From: Hymenobacter aerilatus
GTDB lineage: Bacteria > Bacteroidota > Bacteroidia > Cytophagales > Hymenobacteraceae
Length of the DNA stretch: 64,000 bases
NCBI RefSeq assembly: GCF_022921095.1
Contig: NZ_CP095053.1
Coordinates: forward strand, 1,468,501-1,532,500
Direction of reading: 5' to 3'
The notes beneath the pieces were generated by a model. It had not been told where the DNA came from, did not search any database, and worked only from the letters and a program-made list of their open reading frames with translations. Position numbers and translations under genes: made by a program. Of this stretch, positions 1 to 9,383 are shown piece by piece; the stretch's first letter is position 1; each line of letters starts with the position of its first letter.

Positions 1-509
1 GTTATTGGTTGCGGCATAAGCCGCAAGAAGCCGGAATTGAGCTAGATGAATTTGGGTGGGCATCTCTACCACAAGTGTTGGGTGCGCTGGCCAATCGAGG
101 TCTGACGATGACCGTGGAGGAACTACATACGCTCAACCACGCCACTGATAAAGTGCGTTGGGAAATCGACCAAGCGAACCAGAAAATACGCGCTACGCAT
201 GGGCACTCCGTGTCGGTGGTCTTACTCGAGAAGCCTACCATACCGCCCGCTGTTCTCTACCACGGCACTGCAGTGCCCACAGTAATAAGTATCTTAGAAG
301 AAGGGCTCTGGCCCATGCGGCGGCAGTTTGTACACCTGTCGTCCACACCGGATATGGCATTGCAAGTAGGGCGTCGGCATGGAAAGGCGGTGCTTTTTGA
401 AATAGCAACTGCTGCACTGGTCCAAGAGGGCTGGTTGTTCTACCATACCAGCGACAACGTTTGGCTGACAACGGCTGTACCTGCGCACTATCTTACCCTC
501 ATTTCCTAA
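1..509 (+). CDS. kptA: RNA 2'-phosphotransferase (Tpt1/KptA family), 5'-truncated by the window edge
   Basis: This is the C-terminal part of a Tpt1/KptA enzyme, which uses NAD+ to remove a 2'-phosphate from RNA. The open frame already reads YWLRHKPQEAG at the window edge. The family begins with a segment ending in a YxLRHxP motif, so the true start lies a few codons upstream, outside the window. Visible family landmarks are the RHKP segment with the GW pair (ELDEFGW), the YHGT motif near the middle, and QFVHLSSTP, which carries the NAD-binding arginine/histidine set. The stop codon lies inside a 26-bp perfect inverted repeat shared with the convergent nuclease gene. The bacterial role is poorly understood because most bacteria lack tRNA splicing. 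Family call is confident; substrate is unknown. Confidence 0.9.
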   Translation, partial: YWLRHKPQEAGIELDEFGWASLPQVLGALANRGLTMTVEELHTLNHATDKVRWEIDQANQKIRATHGHSVSVVLLEKPTIPPAVLYHGTAVPTVISILEEGLWPMRRQFVHLSSTPDMALQVGRRHGKAVLFEIATAALVQEGWLFYHTSDNVWLTTAVPAHYLTLIS

Positions 510-557
510 AAAAAGCCCTGTTTGCTAGCAGACAGGGCTTTTTTTAGGAAATGAGGG
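496..557. terminator. 26-bp perfect inverted repeat, bidirectional terminator
   Basis: Arms 496-521 and 532-557 are perfectly complementary with a 10-base loop. Each arm contains a run of seven A or T, so both strands yield a GC hairpin (core AGCCCTGT/ACAGGGCT) followed by a U tract. It lies between two convergent genes and overlaps the stop of the left one. The stem is much longer than an ordinary terminator. Confidence 0.85.
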
Positions 558-564
558 AGGTGAC

Positions 565-1356
565 TTACTTCAAAGCCTCATTCAGCACGCCTGCCAAGCG
601 CATCCCGGCCTGCTGAATACGCAGCTTCACTTGCGGACCGTGCTCAGGAAAATACGCCCAGCCATAGGTAGGGTTCTGGGCAGCCTCGGCATACAGCTGC
701 TCGCTGATCTGGTACGACTCGTAGAGCCACTGCGCAATGTCGTCGTGCTGCCACTGGCGGCGCAGGCGGGCGGGCACGTGGTCGTATTGCTGACCCATCT
801 CAGAGTAGCTCAGGCCTTGGTAGTCGATCAGGCCACTGTCCCAGAGGCTGTGCAGGTTGGTTTCTTTACCACGGTAGGTGAGCTTGATGCTATTGCCACC
901 CCGGTCCTCCAGCCGGCCCGCGTGCAGGGGCTGGTGCACATCGCCCACAATGTGAATCACGAATTTCAGCGCTACGGCCCGTTCAGCTTTAGACTTGTGC
1001 TTATCCTTCAGAATGGCAAGATTATCCTGAAGCGCTTTGTAGGCGTTCGGAATCGTTTGGCCTTTCAGATTCTCAATATACTGGTCGTGGTTGAGGCCGG
1101 CGGGCGTGTTCACATAGTGCCAGGGGCCAGTAGCCTTATACTCGGGGGTAGGTGGGTAGAGAATTTCGTCAGGCCAGGTGCTCACCAGCGTCACCGTCTC
1201 GGTGCCGAGGAGGGCTTTTATTTCGCGTTGAGCTTTGCGGGTGAGGTGATGCTCGGCTAGGCGGCCTACCGCCCGGTGGCCCTCTACGCCCCAGGCCTGG
1301 CAGAAGCTAAGCGGAGCAAGCAATAAAAAAAGCAGCGGCAAAATGCGTTTGCGCAT
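565..1356 (-). CDS. Secreted S1/P1-type nuclease
   Basis: This is a zinc-dependent single-strand nuclease/3'-nucleotidase of the S1/P1 family, exported to periplasm or outside. Residues 1-21 form a signal peptide ending FCQA. Cleavage there puts Trp22 at the mature N-terminus, where S1/P1 enzymes use the N-terminal Trp as a zinc ligand, and His27 then matches mature His6. The other ligand motifs are present in order: WPDE, GPWHYVN, FVIHIVGDVHQPLH, and NLHSLWDSGL with its final H and D. Length (263 aa) is typical. It probably scavenges nucleic acid for nucleotides and phosphate. It is convergent with the phosphotransferase gene across the 26-bp terminator and divergent from the peptide transporter. 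Confidence 0.95.
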   Translation of the reverse strand: MRKRILPLLFLLLAPLSFCQAWGVEGHRAVGRLAEHHLTRKAQREIKALLGTETVTLVSTWPDEILYPPTPEYKATGPWHYVNTPAGLNHDQYIENLKGQTIPNAYKALQDNLAILKDKHKSKAERAVALKFVIHIVGDVHQPLHAGRLEDRGGNSIKLTYRGKETNLHSLWDSGLIDYQGLSYSEMGQQYDHVPARLRRQWQHDDIAQWLYESYQISEQLYAEAAQNPTYGWAYFPEHGPQVKLRIQQAGMRLAGVLNEALK

Positions 1357-1559
1357 AAGAAAAAGAGAAGAAAACGTGGTGTAGCTACAAAGCTAGTGCT
1401 TAAAACACTACCTAATTGGCAAAATCAACGCGGCAAAGTCGGTGGAAAGCTGTACGGGTTGCCTCTGCGGCGCAGTAGGGAAAGTTTTGTAGCTTTACCA
1501 ACCCCCATTCGGCTTTAGCTAGGGGAGTTTCTGTCTTTCATCATTTTCAACTTCTTTTC

Positions 1560-2984
1560 ATGCAAACTGCATCTGCTGTTCAAGAACAGCCCGCTATGCG
1601 GCAAGGCCATCCGCCGGGCCTCTATCTGTTGTTCTTCACCGAGATGTGGGAACGGTTCAGCTATTACGGTATGCGGGGCCTGCTCATTCTCTATTTATCT
1701 AAAACAACCTTAGAAGGTGGCCTAGGTATTAGCCCCGATAGTGCCTCGCTGATTTATGGCTATTTCACGGGGTTTGTATATCTGACGCCTATTATTGGAG
1801 GCTGGCTAGCTGACAAGTACATAGGGCAGCGGCGTGCTATCCTAATGGGTGGTCTGACAATGGCGGTGGGGCAGTTTTTTCTGTTTATGCAGCCTGCCCT
1901 GTCAAATGCACCTTTTTTCTTCGGTCTACCCTGGCCTACGGTAATAGGGTTGCTCCTACTGATTCTGGGCAACGGCTTTTTCAAGCCTAATATTTCTACC
2001 ATTGTAGGCAAGCTATACAGCCAGGGCGACCCGCGGCGCGATTCAGCTTTCACTATCTTCTATATGGGTATCAACACCGGGGCATTTATTGCTCCCTTGG
2101 TGTGCGGATACTTTGCTGAGGATCTATTTGCCACTAAAACTGTAGTAGATGGTGTAACGCAGGTGGCTAGCTATGGCTTTCGCTATGGGTTTCTGGCAGC
2201 TGGTATCGGTATGCTATTCGGTCAGTTGGTATTTAACCTACTAGGCAAACGCTACCTCGGCGACATTGGCATGTATCCTGAAGGGCAAAACGAAGACAAA
2301 AGCGTTGTAAAAGCGCCGCTGACTAAAGAGGAAACCGACCGCATGGCCGTTATCTTCATTATCACCCTGTTCGTTGTGTTCTTCTGGGCTGGCTTTGAGC
2401 AAGCTGGTTCCTCGCTATCCTTGTACACCGATAAATACATCGACCGCGAAGTAGCTGGGTTCCTGATTCCTACTTCTTGGTTTCAATCTGTCAATGCGGG
2501 CTTTATCGTTTTACTGGGCGTGCCTATGGCTTCTTTGTGGGTGAGCCTTAGCCGCAAAGGCAAAGACCTTAGCATTCCCGTAAAAATGGGATTGGGGATG
2601 GTGCTGCTAGGAGTAGGCTTCCTATTTATGGTAGGAGCCGTGATGCAACGCGGTGGCGACGTGCCTGATCAAACAATAAAGGCTAGCATCTTGTGGCTGC
2701 TGGCTACTTACTTCTTTCATACAGTAGGCGAGTTGTGCCTGTCGCCTGTAGGGCTTTCCATGGTATCGCGCCTGTCGCCGCCTACCCTCACGTCTATGCT
2801 GATGGGCGTGTGGTTTCTGGCTCCCTTTGTGGCGCAGATTGCTGGCGGCTATATAGCAGCCTATGTGGAGGAGCTAGGTGCCCTGAAAGTATTCGGCCTT
2901 ATTGCTGGTTTCGTTATTGTGGCGGGACTACTACTGATTGCCATTGCCCGCAAGCTATTCGCGATGATGCATGGTCGAGGGTAA
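1560..2984 (+). CDS. POT/PTR2 family peptide MFS transporter
   Basis: This is a proton-coupled oligopeptide transporter of the inner membrane (474 aa, about 12-14 hydrophobic helices). The diagnostic POT motif ExxERFxYYG is at residues 28-37 (EMWERFSYYG). The PTR2 signature FYMGINTGAF is in the fifth-helix region, and the C-terminal half has the conserved VGELCLSPVGLSMVSRLSP stretch. The ATG at 1560 fits the usual short polar N-terminus of Bacteroidota members. The gene is monocistronic with a strong terminator directly behind the stop. Substrates are expected to be di- and tripeptides; specificity cannot be read from sequence. Confidence 0.95.
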   Translation: MQTASAVQEQPAMRQGHPPGLYLLFFTEMWERFSYYGMRGLLILYLSKTTLEGGLGISPDSASLIYGYFTGFVYLTPIIGGWLADKYIGQRRAILMGGLTMAVGQFFLFMQPALSNAPFFFGLPWPTVIGLLLLILGNGFFKPNISTIVGKLYSQGDPRRDSAFTIFYMGINTGAFIAPLVCGYFAEDLFATKTVVDGVTQVASYGFRYGFLAAGIGMLFGQLVFNLLGKRYLGDIGMYPEGQNEDKSVVKAPLTKEETDRMAVIFIITLFVVFFWAGFEQAGSSLSLYTDKYIDREVAGFLIPTSWFQSVNAGFIVLLGVPMASLWVSLSRKGKDLSIPVKMGLGMVLLGVGFLFMVGAVMQRGGDVPDQTIKASILWLLATYFFHTVGELCLSPVGLSMVSRLSPPTLTSMLMGVWFLAPFVAQIAGGYIAAYVEELGALKVFGLIAGFVIVAGLLLIAIARKLFAMMHGRG

Positions 2985-2991
2985 AGCTAGT

Positions 2992-3054
2992 AACGCTACT
3001 TAAACAAAAGGGCCGTTGCGCATATCGCGACGGCCCTTTTGTTTAAGTAGCGTT
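2992..3054. terminator. 25-bp perfect inverted repeat terminator after the POT gene
   Basis: Arms 2992-3016 and 3030-3054 pair perfectly around a 13-base loop. The core is AAAGGGCCGT/ACGGCCCTTT with an A/T run on the outer side, so it could work on either strand. It starts eight bases after the transporter stop. Confidence 0.85.
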
Positions 3055-3180
3055 TACTCCGTAAGCAAGACATTATGTAGTCGTGGGAATAAGATGCACG
3101 CTAGAACAGAGCTGAATCAATAAGGAAGGTTTTACAATAGGAATAGAACGAGGCTTAGATGCGATACATACTGCACAAAA

Positions 3181-3223
3181 GTGAGAAGGTCCTTCGCAAG
3201 CGGACGCCAGATCAGGGATGACA
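3181..3223. repeat. Half-copy of the dispersed palindromic repeat, family A
   Basis: The segment starts GTGAGAAGGTCCTTCGC and ends GGGATGACA. It matches the right arm of the full copies at 12190-12309 and 31441-31540, with a short divergent middle. No left arm is clear here, so this looks like a decayed or half element. Confidence 0.6.
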
Positions 3224-3247
3224 GCAAGGGTAGGGCGTCAAAAACAG

Positions 3248-3279
3248 AACGGTCCCGCAACCATCGTTGCGGGACCGTT
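3248..3279 (-). terminator. Terminator of groES-groEL
   Basis: A 14-bp perfect stem (AACGGTCCCGCAAC/GTTGCGGGACCGTT) with a 4-base loop is followed on the minus strand by CTGTTTTT. It lies about 50 bases past the groEL stop. Confidence 0.8.
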
Positions 3280-3330
3280 TTAATAAGCATCCGATTCAGC
3301 GAAATCCGCTGAATCAGCGGTGAGCTGCGA

Positions 3331-4986
<1,656 letters not shown>

Positions 4987-5019
4987 TTACTGCAAAAAAG
5001 AAAGGAAACGGATATCGAC

Positions 5020-5310
5020 TTACAGAACGGCAAAAATGTCCGACTCCTTCATGATGAGGTAGTCTTTGCCTTCCACAGTGATTTCAGTGCCGGCATATTT
5101 GCCGTACAGCACCTGGTCGCCCACGCTTACCTGGGGCTTAATAGCAGTGCCATTGTCGGCCACTTTGCCTTCGCCTACGGCTACTACTTCGCCGCGCTGG
5201 GGCTTTTCCTTGGCCGTGTCGGGGATGATGATGCCAGACTTGGTCTTTTCCTCGGCAGCGGCCGGCGCGATGATAACGCGGTCAGCCAGCGGTTTAATGC
5301 TTAGTGACAT
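5020..5310 (-). CDS. groS: Co-chaperonin GroES (10 kDa)
   Basis: This is the heptameric lid of the GroEL chamber. At 96 residues the length is typical. The PLADRVII start, the mobile loop [18 protein letters not shown] (about residues 21-38), and the [13 protein letters not shown] segment are clear. It is the first gene of the groES-groEL operon. The upstream 150 bases contain paired inverted motifs and probably carry the heat-shock promoter. Confidence 0.99.
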   Translation of the reverse strand: MSLSIKPLADRVIIAPAAAEEKTKSGIIIPDTAKEKPQRGEVVAVGEGKVADNGTAIKPQVSVGDQVLYGKYAGTEITVEGKDYLIMKESDIFAVL

Positions 5311-5460
5311 ATTGGTTGTTTTGGGTGAAAGTGAATGTAAAACTAAAGGGTGTTAGCAGAGGAACACTTCTTATGCCAGCCCACCAAAACCTGACAGAAT
5401 GAACGCCCGAAGTGCATTTTTCGGGCTTTTGCCCTGTCAGGACTGCCATACGTGGCAGGG
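5311..5460 (-). promoter_or_regulatory. groES upstream region with inverted CTGTCAGG and CTGCCA/TGGCAG motifs
   Basis: Within this leaderward spacer, CCTGACAG (5390-5397) and CTGTCAGG (5434-5441) form an inverted pair flanking a GCCCGA/TCGGGC hairpin (5405-5426). The palindrome CTGCCA-TACG-TGGCAG (5443-5458) follows directly. On the groES strand a TGGCATAAG segment lies at about 5370-5378. No CIRCE element (the HrcA site) is visible. These motifs are candidates for heat-shock control, but this is inference. Confidence 0.35.
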
Positions 5461-5502
5461 TGGCTTACTCTGTTCTTGTCAGCACGTGGCCGCGCAGGCC
5501 AC

Positions 5503-5539
5503 AAAAAAACCAGCCACTTCTTGGAGAAACGGCTGGTTT
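5503..5539 (-). terminator. Terminator of secG
   Basis: A 9-bp stem (AAACCAGCC/GGCTGGTTT, arms 5507-5515 and 5531-5539) is followed on the minus strand by a seven-T run. It sits about 35 bases after the secG stop. Confidence 0.75.
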
Positions 5540-5571
5540 ATAATGATCCGGCGATAAGCCAGTTACTGCGG

Positions 5572-5982
5572 CTACTCTGCGGCCGGGGCGGGGGCAGGAG
5601 TAGTTGGGGCAGGGGTAGGCGTAGCGGGTTGCTGAGCCGGGGCGCCAGCAGGAGCCGGGGTAGCGCCTGTGCCAGGAAGGGCCGGCGACGAGGGTAGGGC
5701 TGGCGTTTCGAGGGCGCGCTGCTGGTTGATGCTGCGCACAGGACCATTGCCGCCGCCACTAGCCAGCATGTGGGTGCCCAACGACAGCACCATCAGAGCA
5801 ATAGCAAAGCCCCAGGTCAGCTTCTCCAATAGGTCACCGGTGCGCTTCACACCCATCAACTGAGCCGTGCCGCCCGCGCCAAACTGGCTGGAAAGTCCGC
5901 CACCTTTGGGGTTCTGGGCTAGAACTACCAGCGCCAGCAGCAGGCAAACAATGAAGACAAGAACAAGCAGTAGGTAATACAT
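5572..5982 (-). CDS. secG: Preprotein translocase subunit SecG with a long Pro/Ala tail
   Basis: SecG is the small accessory subunit of the SecYEG channel in the inner membrane. The first helix (about residues 3-22) is followed by the hallmark QNPKGGGLSSQFGAGG loop, the VKRTGDLLEKLTW amphipathic turn, and a second helix (about 57-74). Residues 75-136 are a low-complexity tail rich in Pro, Ala and Thr, ending APAPAAE. Such a tail is absent from the shortest SecGs but common in Bacteroidota. The start is one base downstream of the stop of the preceding TPR gene, implying coupling. A terminator follows. Confidence 0.95.
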   Translation of the reverse strand: MYYLLLVLVFIVCLLLALVVLAQNPKGGGLSSQFGAGGTAQLMGVKRTGDLLEKLTWGFAIALMVLSLGTHMLASGGGNGPVRSINQQRALETPALPSSPALPGTGATPAPAGAPAQQPATPTPAPTTPAPAPAAE

Positions 5983-5983
5983 T

Positions 5984-7222
5984 CTATTCCGAAGATTTCA
6001 GTTGTGCAATTTGGTCGGCAAAGTACGCCTTTTTTTCTGGCTGCCGCACCATCAGGCGCTCATATATTTCAATGGCCTTGGCGGTTTTGCCCTGCTTCAC
6101 CATAATTTTTGCCAGGCTTTCTGAGGCTAGTGCGGGGGTAGCGCTGGTGCTGGGTACCGATAAATCGGCCTGCTCTGCAGCGGGCGGTACTGCGGTAGGT
6201 GCTTTCAGGCGGGGCTTGTTTTTCAGGAATTGGTCGATGATGGCTAGCGTCTTACGCGGAGCGGGTTGGTGCGCGGCCACATGACCCAGCAGGAGCGCGT
6301 CGGGTAGAAAAGAGCTGGCGGGCGGTAAGTTGGTCGTATACTCGCTGTGCGGTTGCAGGCTAGCGCCTAGGCGACTCCCTAAGTCCAGGCCGTAGCCAAC
6401 GGCAGGATCGGCGTAGAACGGCGGGCTGGCTACGGTATGTGCAGGTGGGGTAGGAGCCTCAATGAGTGGCGCCTCGTCGAGTAGCTCGTATACGGCTGGG
6501 GTAGGGAGCGACGCATCGGCCAAGCCAAACTCAAAGCGCGAAGACCCCGCATCGGCCGGCGGTCGAATAGGTGGTGCTGTGGCGGGTAGCAAGTCGTCTA
6601 CAACAACAGGAGCAGCCTCGTCGATAACTTCTTCTGCAGTTTCCGTAACAGCTTCAGCTTCTGTCGTCTCCTCAGCAGTAGGCAAAACCTCTTCCGTGTG
6701 CTCCGCTACCTCCATTTCCGGTTCGGCTATTATATCCAAGGCTGGCACAGAATCGCTAAGCGCTGGCAATGAAGTAGTAAATACTTCATTGCCAACCTGG
6801 GCGTCGGCCTCGGTAGCAGCCGGAACTTCTTCAACTGGCTCAGCGGATGCCTCAACATGTACAGAAGCTACCGTTTGGTCTTCCGTCGGTGGCATTTCGG
6901 CCGAGGGTAGGGCCAAGGGGAGCTCAGGAGTAGCTAGCTGAACTGATTGTGCAGAAGCAAGCGCCGAAGAAGCAGCCGGCAGTAGTACGTCGGGCTGCTC
7001 AATGAGCAGGCGCAACAATTGACGGTCGGCGGCGTAGGTAGCCGCCCGGCGTAAGCGCTGACTGGCCAACATACTGCCCTTATCGTGAGCAGCTTTGGCT
7101 AGTAGTAAGTGGGCTGTTTGACAGTAAGGAAAGGCCGTAGCCAGCTGCACCAGCTCCTGATTTTCGGCTTCCGAAATAGAGCCGACGTGGTCCAGAATAT
7201 GCAGCAGCGACGCACGGGTCAT
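5984..7222 (-). CDS. Conserved Bacteroidota TPR protein between lptE and secG
   Basis: This is a 412-residue cytoplasmic protein without signal peptide. The N-terminal helical domain (about residues 1-85, with ATAFPYCQTAHLLLAKAAHD) and one C-terminal tetratricopeptide-like unit (about 370-410, IMVKQGKTAKAIEIYERLM) bracket a long acidic, Glu/Ala/Val/Pro-rich region that looks disordered. Its place in a run sigma-54 activator-lptE-this gene-secG suggests envelope biogenesis, but no activity can be assigned. The stop is one base from the secG start. Real gene is confident; function is unknown. Confidence 0.85.
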   Translation of the reverse strand: MTRASLLHILDHVGSISEAENQELVQLATAFPYCQTAHLLLAKAAHDKGSMLASQRLRRAATYAADRQLLRLLIEQPDVLLPAASSALASAQSVQLATPELPLALPSAEMPPTEDQTVASVHVEASAEPVEEVPAATEADAQVGNEVFTTSLPALSDSVPALDIIAEPEMEVAEHTEEVLPTAEETTEAEAVTETAEEVIDEAAPVVVDDLLPATAPPIRPPADAGSSRFEFGLADASLPTPAVYELLDEAPLIEAPTPPAHTVASPPFYADPAVGYGLDLGSRLGASLQPHSEYTTNLPPASSFLPDALLLGHVAAHQPAPRKTLAIIDQFLKNKPRLKAPTAVPPAAEQADLSVPSTSATPALASESLAKIMVKQGKTAKAIEIYERLMVRQPEKKAYFADQIAQLKSSE

Positions 7223-7261
7223 TTTTGAAGGGTTAAATGTTTAAGAGTTAACTAACGCAGT

Positions 7262-7363
7262 ATGTCATTTCGACCGCGGGGAGAAATTCCGCGTGCGATG
7301 TTAACTTAATCAGCAGAGATTACTGTTGCACGTGAGGTTCCCCCTCCGCGGTCGAGATGACGT
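7262..7363. repeat. Imperfect palindromic repeat, family B (TCATTTCGACCGCGG)
   Basis: The left end TGTCATTTCGACCGCGG and the right end CCGCGGTCGAGATGACG are inverted copies. The arms continue imperfectly (GAAATTCCGCGTGCGATGTTA against AACAGTGCACGTGAGG-type sequence). It fills the spacer between the TPR gene and lptE. It looks like a REP/MITE-like mobile palindrome rather than a terminator, as there is no T tract. Confidence 0.55.
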
Positions 7364-7381
7364 GCCGCAACACCCCCTACC

Positions 7382-7921
7382 TTACCAGTTGGCCACCGAC
7401 TTGTTGAACACGTCGGTGATGATGTTGGTGGTGATTTTACGGATGGAGGACGGGTCGCTGTTAATAGTGACGATGGATTGCGACGCGGGAAAGTCGCCGT
7501 TGCTCTGGAAGGTTTGCTCAAAGCTCTGCGTGTCGTCCTTGGTGTTGATGAATTTCACCCGCACCTGAATCGTGAGACGGTTGACACCGGCCTGGTCTAC
7601 ATTGCCCTCGCGCTGGATAGCAGCCGGGGCAAAATCGTAGGCAATAATCTCCCCCTCAAGCTGTAAGTCGCCGTCGCGCTGCTGCATTTTTAGCGGCGTG
7701 TTGCGCTGAAAGTAGTCCTTGAAATCCTCCGTAAACTGCTGCGACAACGCCGAGGGGCCGTTGCTGGAGTTATTTTGGAAGGTAGCAATGGACATGGTTT
7801 GCACCGACGGGTCAATATTGGTCCCGGTGAAGGAATAAACCGAGCAGCCGCTCATTGTCACTACGCTAATGGCCAATAGCCAATAGCTAAAAGCTAGAAA
7901 TCTACGCTTGTTCCAGATCAT
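7382..7921 (-). CDS. lptE: LptE-family lipoprotein (LPS assembly)
   Basis: This is the Bacteroidota-type LptE, the outer-membrane lipoprotein that plugs the LptD barrel during lipopolysaccharide export. I chose the ATG at 7921, which gives a compact signal (MIWNKRRFLAFSYW, then a hydrophobic stretch) ending in the lipobox MSGC. Upstream codons in the same frame only extend into the sigma-54 gene. The mature part shows the family pattern YSFTGTNI, TMSIATFQNNS, LQLEGEIIAYDFAP and RLTIQVRVKF. It overlaps the 3' end of the activator gene by 20 bp, so the two are co-transcribed. The call rests on family pattern and context. Confidence 0.85.
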   Translation of the reverse strand: MIWNKRRFLAFSYWLLAISVVTMSGCSVYSFTGTNIDPSVQTMSIATFQNNSSNGPSALSQQFTEDFKDYFQRNTPLKMQQRDGDLQLEGEIIAYDFAPAAIQREGNVDQAGVNRLTIQVRVKFINTKDDTQSFEQTFQSNGDFPASQSIVTINSDPSSIRKITTNIITDVFNKSVANW

Positions 7922-9218
7922 ACTGTTTGAGCTTGCGGTACAACGTGCGCTCGGAGATGCCCAGATCGTGAGCGGCATACTTGCGCTTATTGTTGTGCTT
8001 TTTTAACGCTTTGATAATCATTTCCTTTTCCTTGGCTTCCAGGGAAAGGGTTTCCTCTTCCGTCTCGTGCGGAATATCTTCAACGCGTTGCTCCTCGTCT
8101 TCGTATTCGGTAGCGTCTTCTACTTCGGGGTGCATGAAGTAGTCCGACGAAGCGCCGGCCGCGTCGGCGGGACGGGCGTTCAGGCGGCCACCATCGTAGG
8201 GCGCCACATTGAGGTTGGTGAACAGGTGGCTGTTTTGGCGCAGCAACTCCTGGGCCTCCTGTGGGCGCTGACCGGCAGCCAGATCCAAGACCAGCTTTTT
8301 CAGGTCAGTCATGTCGCGGCGCATGTCGAAGAGCACCTTATATAATAAGTCACGCTCGGAGTAGGCGTTGCCTGCGCCATCGGTGGCCGGACCCGCCGCG
8401 CTCAGTAGCATGGGTAGGTTGCTGCTCTGCTCTTGGGGGAGGTACTGGCGCAGGTGGGTAGCGTCTACCTCGCGCTCCATTTCCAGCACCGACATTTGCT
8501 CGGCTACGTTCTTGAGCTGGCGGATGTTGCCGGGAAAGCGGTAGCGCTGCAGCTCCCGCACGGCCTCCGGCGACAGCGAAATGGGCTTGACACGGTAACG
8601 GTCAGCAAAATCGGTGGCGAACTTGCGGAACAGTAGATAGATGTCGTCACCCCGCTCGCGAAGGGGAGGCACCGTGATGGGTACCGTATTAAGGCGGTAG
8701 TAGAGGTCTTCGCGAAAGCGGCCGTTGCGCACGGCATCCATCAGGTTCACGTTGGTAGCCGCTACTACGCGCACGTCGGTTTTCTGCACTTTGGAAGACC
8801 CTACCCGGATAAACTCCCCGTTTTCAAGCACACGCAGCAAGCGGGCCTGCGTACCCAGCGGCATTTCCCCAATTTCATCCAGGAAGATAGTGCCGCCATT
8901 CGTCACCTCGAAATAGCCCTTGCGCGCCTCGTTGGCACCCGTGAAGGAGCCCTTTTCATGCCCAAACAGCTCCGAATCGATAGTGCCCTCGGGAATGGCG
9001 CCGCAGTTGATGGCGATAAACTGTCCATGTTTGCGTGGCGACAAGGCATGGATAATCTTGGAAAATGACTCCTTGCCAGAGCCGCTCTCGCCCGTTATCA
9101 GGACTGTCATATCGGTAGGTGCTACCTGCGCTGCCACTTGGATGGCGTAGTTCAGCGCCGGCGCATTGCCGATAATGCCGAAGCGGAGCTTAATAGATTG
9201 TATTTCGGAAGGTGTCAA
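7902..9218 (-). CDS. Sigma-54-interacting AAA+ transcriptional activator, no receiver domain
   Basis: This is a bacterial enhancer-binding protein that remodels sigma-54 RNA polymerase. The AAA+ domain covers about residues 12-245: Walker A GESGSGKE at 43-50, the sigma-54 contact loop as GSFTGA at 90-95 (a Ser variant of GAFTGA), Walker B IFLDEIGEMP, and the arginine-finger segment FREDLYYRLNTVPI. A long acidic linker leads to a C-terminal Fis-type helix-turn-helix (AAHDLGISERTLYRKLKQY). There is no receiver or GAF sensor, so activity must be set by partners or level. It heads the run with lptE, the TPR gene and secG. Targets are not visible. Confidence 0.93.
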   Translation of the reverse strand: MTPSEIQSIKLRFGIIGNAPALNYAIQVAAQVAPTDMTVLITGESGSGKESFSKIIHALSPRKHGQFIAINCGAIPEGTIDSELFGHEKGSFTGANEARKGYFEVTNGGTIFLDEIGEMPLGTQARLLRVLENGEFIRVGSSKVQKTDVRVVAATNVNLMDAVRNGRFREDLYYRLNTVPITVPPLRERGDDIYLLFRKFATDFADRYRVKPISLSPEAVRELQRYRFPGNIRQLKNVAEQMSVLEMEREVDATHLRQYLPQEQSSNLPMLLSAAGPATDGAGNAYSERDLLYKVLFDMRRDMTDLKKLVLDLAAGQRPQEAQELLRQNSHLFTNLNVAPYDGGRLNARPADAAGASSDYFMHPEVEDATEYEDEEQRVEDIPHETEEETLSLEAKEKEMIIKALKKHNNKRKYAAHDLGISERTLYRKLKQYDLEQA

Positions 9219-9383
9219 GGGCGTGGTAGGTTTTCGTAGGGTAGACGAAAAGCGGCTGTAGTTATTTTAGCGAAGCGATTGATGGCGCTTTATTCTTATC
9301 CCATGCATCAATCACAGCACAAAAAGTTATGGTCTTCTCTGTGCTCGTGAAATGCAAGTCAAGCCTCTTCGATAAAATATGTA

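Larger units (their letters stand above)
3055..3330. other. Gene-free spacer with half of a dispersed repeat
   Basis: No convincing coding frame is present. The spacer holds half of the GAAGGACC/GGTCCTTC dispersed palindromic repeat (3181-3223), the groEL terminator (3248-3279), and a short inverted repeat GATTCAGC/GCTGAATC (3293-3315) just beyond the groEL stop. Confidence 0.6.

Noticed and set aside
5384..5460. Classical CIRCE element upstream of groES
   Set aside because: The TTAGCACTC-N9-GAGTGCTAA consensus is absent; only other inverted motifs are seen.
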